Shown: positions 22,606-27,500 of the stretch, piece by piece | Layout of the letters: every line of letters begins with the position of its first letter | How positions within the stretch are numbered: the stretch's first letter is position 1 | Source: Reticulitermes lucifugus | Taxonomy: Eukaryota; Arthropoda; Insecta; Blattodea; Rhinotermitidae | Reading direction: 5' to 3' | Assembly (NCBI GenBank): GCA_026260175.1 | Contig: JAKCWW010000126.1 | Span: 78,338-105,837, forward strand | Length of the DNA: 27,500 nucleotides | The notes under the pieces: model-generated | Database searches by the model: none | What the model was told of the DNA's origin: nothing | Seen by the model: the letters and a program-made list of their open reading frames with translations, nothing else | Made by a program: the position numbers and the translations under genes

Positions 22606-22908
22606 AGCTCATGCGGATCGGGTTTCTTCGAGCTGCAAATCCTGGAAATCGCCAACTACCGTAGCGAGTTGGCGTCTGGTGCGTGCTGTGGATCGGAAAC
22701 TCGGCCCGACAGCTCGGTGCCTTGCCCGCGTCCCTGCAGCACATTCTTCCGCGTCTGCCTCAAGGAATATCAGAGTAACGTCACCTCCACTGGCTCCTGT
22801 TCTTTCGGCAACACTTCCAGCCCCGTGCTGGGCGGCAGCTCTTTCACCCTCGCCGACCCGGACCGTGCCAATGGCAAGCTCGTTGTACCCTTTATTTTCC
22901 GCTGGACG
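22606..22908 (+). CDS. Serrate/Jagged-type Notch ligand, MNNL-domain exon (partial gene)
   Basis: The exon encodes the N-terminal MNNL (C2-like) domain of a Delta/Serrate/Jagged ligand, a membrane protein that activates Notch on neighbouring cells. Its 101 codons run from tgcag|agctca to gctggacg|gtaagt, phase 0 at both ends. Visible marks: FFELQILEI (residues 7-15), the CC pair (27-28), C40 and C44, FFRVCLKEYQ (47-56), CSFGN (65-69), LGGSSF (75-80), and VVPFIFRWT at the end. There are seven cysteines and two N-glycosylation sequons (N58, N69). KEYQ, CSFG and GGSSF favour Serrate/Jagged over Delta, which usually has KHYQ here. The start and end match exon 2 of vertebrate Jagged genes, which begins at CGASGQFEL and ends near the PFSFAW motif. 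The exon is markedly GC-richer than its surroundings. The signal peptide, DSL, EGF repeats and membrane segment are not in view. The symbol is left blank because the species and orthology are unproven; Ser or Jag would be likely. Confidence 0.93.
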
Positions 22909-22914
22909 GTAAGT
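22909..22914 (+). other. 5' splice donor
   Basis: Consensus GTAAGT immediately follows the last codon (acg) of the MNNL exon. Reading on past it gives a conceptual tail without Jagged similarity until a stop at 22975-22977, which supports splicing here. Confidence 0.9.
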
Positions 22915-23699
22915 ACCACGAACATTACGCAATCTGCATGTATCCGAAGGCAAAAGTATTCGGTGTCTAAAGCATGAAATATTTTCTCTCAGCCGAGGTA
23001 TGTAGTGACGTCCATCCAGCAATCCAATGGCGCTAATAGACCAATGTGGCCCATGGTCTTCCTTGATTGGATATTTGGTACGATTTTTTTTAAATCTGGG
23101 AATACAATGAGATACTTCAATCTGCAAGCCCGACTGTAAGTTGTTCTACTGTTCTCACATACACGTTTATAGAAAGCACTGCCATCTTAAAAAGCTTGAT
23201 TTTTGTATTACAACGGGGAAAAAATTTAAATACCTCCATGCCCTAAAAATATTTGTGTATCACTTTAACTTGAACGGTTAAAGCTTATCTGATTAATGTT
23301 TTATTTAAGTATGAAAGACGTAAACTTCTAAATATCAGTCTAATAAGTTAATAACTAAGGTGATGTCTTAATTCTAGAAACATTTGATCTGAGGCGACTG
23401 TAAGAAGTTTCACAAAACATAATGTAACATAAATCAGAAGTTCTAAAACACAATTGTGTATGGCTGTCAGTAGCATTCCCAAATTCTACGTCTTACTTCA
23501 TTTACGTTCCTAGCGACAGAGAATAAAATGCCTTCTACATGTAAGTATAAGGCAAAAGCTACCAACATGGGAAAATAATTAAAAACTGATCCTTCAAAGC
23601 AGAATTTGAGCTTTTCCACAAGTAGAATTACATCCCGAAGATCGCGTTTCAAATATAGATTTTGGAGTTTTGACCGTAACTAATATACTGTGTCCCATA
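22915..23699 (+). other. Downstream intron, first part
   Basis: AT-rich intronic sequence. A long minus-strand frame overlapping the exon (22609-23127) is a shadow of the GC-rich coding exon. No recognisable exon for the short conserved segment that follows MNNL in Jagged proteins was found here or further right. Confidence 0.65.
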
Positions 23700-24414
23700 T
23701 CCTCCAACCTCCGTTCAAGGACGTTTCGGACGTTACACTCATCTTCCCGCCTTATTGAACCGAGTGTCTACTCGGATGACTGCCGTTACAGCCACGTACC
23801 GCCACCCGACGCTACCCGTACTGGAGACACATTTCAACAGCCTCAAGAACTGGTTGAGGGACTGGACTATCGCCATTAACGTCTTAACGAAGACTACCGA
23901 GCTGCTTTTCGTTAAGGCCTCGAGACGCCTCAAAAGACCCCGTCCAGAACAATTCTTCGGGGAGCCAGTCCAGTGGATACATGCAGCTCGGCGTCTTGGA
24001 GCGACCATGCATACGCAGCTGACCTTGTCGCGTCACACAATTCAGGTTGGAAAGAAGGTAGCCCAGGGGTTGGCATGCTGGGCTCTCTCCCTAACAGAAG
24101 TGGTGTGTCCGTCATGCGCGGTGTTCTGCTGTATAAGCAGCTCTTCCGCCCTAAGATGGTCTCTGCGTTCCCCAGCTGGAGATCGCTGCTCGCACCGAAG
24201 GCTTGAATGTGCGTTGTGTACAATCCACAAGTCTCTGCATTACGACAGTGCAATTTCTTACGTTGAACATGTGGATTTGGATGTTACAATTTTCGCCAGG
24301 CACATCAGAGCACTAACTGAGGGTTTCGACTCGCCGTTAGCTGGTGCGGGGAATCCCTATTTCGGCAACTTGGATGGCACTTGTACCGACCAAGCGCTGA
24401 CCAAACTTGCCTGA
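23700..24414 (+). pseudogene. Decayed Jockey-like non-LTR retrotransposon reverse transcriptase
   Basis: A fragment of the palm, thumb and C-terminal part of a LINE reverse transcriptase, recognised from blocks typical of insect Jockey-clade elements. In order: VYSDD (23766-23780, the YADD-type catalytic box with S for A), VLETHFNSL and WLRDWTIAINV (23851-23883), FVKASRR, FGEPVQW, KKVAQGL, GVLLYKQLFRP (about 24120-24150), and FARHIRALTEGFDS (about 24291-24332). The blocks lie in different frames. YSDD is in one frame, the next blocks in a second, GVLLYKQL returns to the first frame, and HIRALTEGFDS is in the second again. That gives at least three frame changes, so it cannot encode a working enzyme. 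The upstream PQG-type region and the endonuclease are missing, as is common for 5'-truncated LINE copies. The element sits inside the Serrate/Jagged intron, on the gene's strand. Confidence 0.87.
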
Positions 24415-24813
24415 GGCTTTAGACAAAAGCAACCGAAAATCAGCAGGAGAGTCGAGGCTGTCCGTAACAATGCAACCAAGTCGACATAAGGCACTGTGTC
24501 TAGCAATTTTTGACTAACCTGGACGAGGTTTCCGTCATTTTCCGAAGTTGTAAGGCAAATTCTAGGGTACAATTAAAAGGCGAGGCACGGACTGCCTCTA
24601 CCCCAATCACGGAGACCATCAGCCATATTTATACCCCTTACTCCCGAAAGAACCACACTGTGTTCAAACCCCAGACTTCGATCCGATCAAAGTTCACCCA
24701 ACGCCATCCCAGAAGGACATATTGCGTTTTGTAGAAGAAGTCTTTGGTGTGGCCACACGAAGGCTTTTAGCTAAGATGACAAATCCATTATCTTACGCGC
24801 AGTGCCCATTATA
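24415..24813. other. Unassigned DNA after the LINE fragment
   Basis: It could include the remaining 3' part of the Jockey-like copy (lack of an obvious A tail leaves its end unclear). The conceptual translation has no recognised motif. It is GC-moderate to about 24720, then AT-rich. Confidence 0.4.
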
Positions 24814-24821
24814 GTATAAAG
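24814..24821. repeat. Left target-site duplication of hAT MITE
   Basis: gtataaag, matching atataaag at 25114-25121 at 7 of 8 positions. It fits the nTnnnnAn hAT target preference and also has TA at its centre. Confidence 0.8.
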
Positions 24822-25113
24822 TAGGGGTGGCCAAAACGCATCTGGCGAACAGACGCGTGCGGCTGGCGTAAGTTGCTTGTAAAAAATAGTATTCAGGTAG
24901 TTCACATGCATGGGAGGCTGTGAACGGCGTTTTAAAATGTTTTCTAAAGACAGGAGATTAATAAGTAACTGAAATTAACCAATTGTAATTGGATGAACAG
25001 AAACACGAAGCAATCACATAAAGAAAAAGTGTTTTATATTATTAATGCATGGCTTTCGCCTAAGTTGCCTCCTAAACTTCGCCTGCCAAAGCTCGTCTAG
25101 CTGGCCACCCCTG
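24822..25113. mobile_element. hAT-type MITE, 292 bp, non-autonomous
   Basis: Terminal inverted repeats TAGGGGTGGCCA (24822-24833) and TGGCCACCCCTG (25102-25113) differ only at the outermost base, and both fit the hAT end pattern of YAGNG. Near-identical 8 bp flanks complete the diagnosis. The interior has no transposase. Subterminal motifs recur in both orientations: ggcgaa (24844-24849), ggcgta (24865-24870), ttcgcc (25055-25060) and ttcgcc (25078-25083). A direct taagttgc occurs at 24869 and 25061. Such clustered subterminal hexamers are typical hAT transposase binding sites, which is inference here. It would have been mobilised in trans by an autonomous hAT elsewhere in the genome. Confidence 0.88.
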
Positions 25114-25121
25114 ATATAAAG
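25114..25121. repeat. Right target-site duplication of hAT MITE
   Basis: atataaag, the partner of 24814-24821, with one substitution at the first base, implying modest age. Confidence 0.8.
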
Positions 25122-26449
25122 TATGTCGGTGCAAGTCTCTGCCCTTAGTTAACATTTAGTTAGTTTTATTTTTTGCCACTGATATATAATCGTAAATAAG
25201 AAGTATTTTGATTTTAAAGAAACAGTTTGCATTTTTCTGCAAAAATCTCTCCCTCAGGCACGCAACTTTTATCGAACACACATATATTTCCCGAAATAAA
25301 AAATTCAGAGACAGATTTTTCAGGTTTTTGTCGAAGACGGACCCAGCTACCAGACCAAGGGTTTCAAAGACGATGTTTAAGGATAATAAACATTTTGTGG
25401 TGTACATTTTGGATTTCGTTCTGAGCCATTATAAATGCAGGAATAAGAACTTCATAGAGAGAATTAAGGTTTTCCTACAGTCATACTGATTTCCGGGAAT
25501 CATTGGGCTTTGTCCACTTCAAATTCAAATCCGTAGGTAATTAAATAAGTGAAAGTTGCTGCGTTTTGCCACGCAGATATTTCTCCCACAAGAACGTTAT
25601 CAGCGACTAAGACTACGCCCTGCTCTACGTATCGACCTGTGTAGCAGTAAGTCGTAATCATTCCAGTTACGATTTCCGTTACAACCACTGTGTTGCGACT
25701 TGCTTCACCCACACTCGTGGTTGGAGGGTGCCAGTCTTTGCACGTCAAGGAAGATTGAGGCAAGCAGCGACAAGGCAGATCAGCATGCGCAACATGTGCA
25801 GTGGCGGTGCAGCGTGGCGGAGCATGTTCAATGAGCCCTCACCCCCCTCCTCAGCCATTCTTTTCTCAGTGGTCATTGCAGACTGTGCCCGATTCCCACG
25901 GTCCGTCTGTAGTAGGCTCGCTAGCTAGTGGACTGTAGCGGAATGATGTCATAACCAGACTCGCTCCTCTTTCCATTCACCACAGCTGATCGGATGTTAC
26001 TGTGTGAATGGACATCTTACGACAACCTGTTTATCTCAGCATACGTCAGTGGCAGTAGCTGCACCCAAGGACTGGACAGCTGTGGCTCAAGTCAGTGCAA
26101 TGTAAAACGCAGGAACATGCAAATCTTGCACATAGATTTAGCTGGGTGCGCAGTTCGGATGGTGTAACGCATCTAACTTGTGTTGATTTGAATTCCTGTC
26201 CCATGATCGGCTATCCTTTCTCGATCTGCCACACTCTCCACAATAATCCAGAACAGCACCTTCAAATAGACGCTTTTTCTGTCTTTTCCCCCAGTTTGTT
26301 ATATTGATAATCGTCTTCATATCTCTGTAGAAGCCATTTAACAGCAACTCCAGTGGGCAGAATCATTCGTCAGAAGTAAACGGTTGCTCATTCAGTCAAA
26401 ACGTTCCCCAATTTTTTTTTTACAGAAACCAAAGAGTTAATGTGTTCAC
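25122..26449. other. Unassigned DNA, partly GC-richer
   Basis: 25122-25500 is AT-rich with chance frames on both strands. 25730-26110 is GC-richer (for example gtgcagtggcggtgcagcg) without a recognised domain, RNA or repeat partner. Around 26140-26215 tagctgggtgcgcag and gatttgaattcctg faintly recall A and B boxes, but there is no further SINE support. A poly-T run lies at about 26412-26421. Confidence 0.4.
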
Positions 26450-26550
26450 TAGAAGCAGCTACTGGCCTCAGTCCTGAGACAAATGAATCCAATTCACGCC
26501 CCCATGTTTCTTTAAGGCCTATTTTAGTATTATCCTGTATAACGCATGTC
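26450..26550 (+). repeat. Dispersed repeat family C, partial copy 3
   Basis: agaagcagctactggcctca then tgagacaaatgaatcc, tgtttctttaaggcctattt and cctgtataacgcat parallel agaagtgcctgacgg, tgagcagatgaatccgg, tgtttctttaagatcc and cgcataac in 17541-17637. The similarity stops before the TCC-rich tract, so only the 5' portion is present or recognisable. Confidence 0.55.
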
Positions 26551-27500
26551 TTCAAACTGGCCTGTTCTATTCAAATCTTTCAATCAGACCGTGTGTGCAC
26601 TTATCGAATGTACAGAATTTGTACAAATTTTGTTTTACATTGTTTGGATTTATGTACTGCTCTTACTCGAAATTTAAGGAATGAACATTCATGCACTCTT
26701 ATTTACTTATTTATTTTTCCACGTGCGGCCCGCGAACCTGCCCACAATAATGGGTGTGGCCGTTTGTCATAAGTTTGGACACCCATGGTGCAGACTAAAA
26801 TTTTCAGGAAGAGGACATGATGTGAATCCAGGGAAGACAGTGCGTGTCACACGGAGCGACACTGGGGTCTTTGAGTGTTTACACTAAACACCAGATTCAC
26901 TTACCAAATTATCACATCGTCGGATAAGGTATGTGGTTACGTCACATGATTGGACAAGGTCCACCTTGCTGGGAAATTCTTAGAATCGTAAATGTACAGC
27001 TTGAGAAGCCACGAAGAAAACGAAGAGGAGACAATAACTGATTCCATTTTACGTATAGTATAACCCGCAAGGCCGACATTTGAGCACGGGAACTTCAAAA
27101 AATGAAGCAAATTTGCTACCAGCTCGACGGACATAGAAATATGGCATCTGTCTAGCTGGTGTCTTCGTGCTTTCTGACCATTCGTCCTGATGTTCTAGAT
27201 GACACATCAGCTTGGACATGACCCTGTCGGGTTTCACTACACAAAAATTAATGATTCCATAATCGCTAACAGGTGACCCTGATCTTCATGTAAGTACAGA
27301 CCAGCCTGGAGCTATCAAATGTAAATGGCACGCGGCAGAGCTCCAGAAAACATGTTTAAATTTACTGACCACTTAACAAAATCCGCTCGACCATACTCTT
27401 TGACCCAGACTACAAGGTTGCTTTCCATCGGCCTCTGACAGAATCACTATACCGCAATATGTAATCAAGACTAAGGCATATCCCTCAATAATGCGTTAGA
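26551..27500. other. Unassigned DNA to the window edge
   Basis: Short frames on both strands with no recognised domain. No Jagged exon, RNA gene or complete element was seen. It is probably still intron of the Serrate/Jagged gene if the next exon lies beyond the window. Confidence 0.45.

Noticed and set aside
22609..23127. 172-codon minus-strand frame over the Notch-ligand exon
   Set aside because: It is the antisense shadow of a GC-rich coding exon; the plus-strand frame has the domain signature and splice sites.
23930..24253. Minus-strand frames over the LINE fragment
   Set aside because: They are shadows of the plus-strand RT remnant, which carries the recognisable motifs.
26140..26215. 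Another SINE head with A and B boxes
   Set aside because: Both boxes deviate from consensus and no body or tail shared with other SINEs follows.

Overview
The window looks like non-coding DNA from a large, repeat-rich animal genome, most probably an insect. The evidence is a single Notch-ligand exon bounded by consensus splice sites, a decayed Jockey-type retrotransposon, tRNA-derived SINEs, hAT-type MITEs, and long AT-rich stretches with stops in every frame. A cockroach, termite or other polyneopteran would fit, but that is impression rather than proof. Nothing bacterial is present: no operons, no ribosome binding sites, and no open frame of protein-like character apart from the exon and the transposon remnant.

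The one well-supported host coding segment is at 22606-22908 on the + strand: a 303 bp, 101-codon, phase 0-0 exon. It encodes the cysteine-rich N-terminal MNNL (Notch-ligand N-terminal, C2-like) domain of a Serrate/Jagged-type ligand. Neither the signal-peptide exon nor the next exon can be recognised, so this is an island exon between introns of which at least 4.6 kb of the downstream one lies inside the window. If exon 1 lies outside the window, the upstream intron covers more than 22 kb.

Layout. 1-230: four copies of a 54 bp minisatellite running off the left edge. 515-1365: two SINE-like units, then a probable hAT MITE. 1366-6790: mostly unassigned AT-rich DNA. 6795-6925: a SINE head abutting a hAT-like end. 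8560-8730: a weak tRNA-like SINE head. 10190-10300, 12035-12160, 15175-15345 and 19455-19605: copies of one dispersed repeat. 11038-11290, 17540-17860 and 26450-26550: copies of a second repeat with GTCC-rich starts. 12690-13090 and 21790-22105: minus-strand SINEs. 13835-14092: a tRNA-Leu/Ser-like SINE, the best preserved. 20545-20725: a possible minus-strand retroelement tail. 22606-22908: the Serrate/Jagged exon. 23700-24414: a frameshifted Jockey-like reverse-transcriptase pseudogene. 24822-25113: a 292 bp hAT MITE with near-matching 8 bp target duplications. The remainder is unassigned.

No novel multi-gene system was found. The interest lies in the Notch-ligand exon, the layered and nested repeats around it, the MITE architecture, and a minisatellite that keeps one reading frame open.
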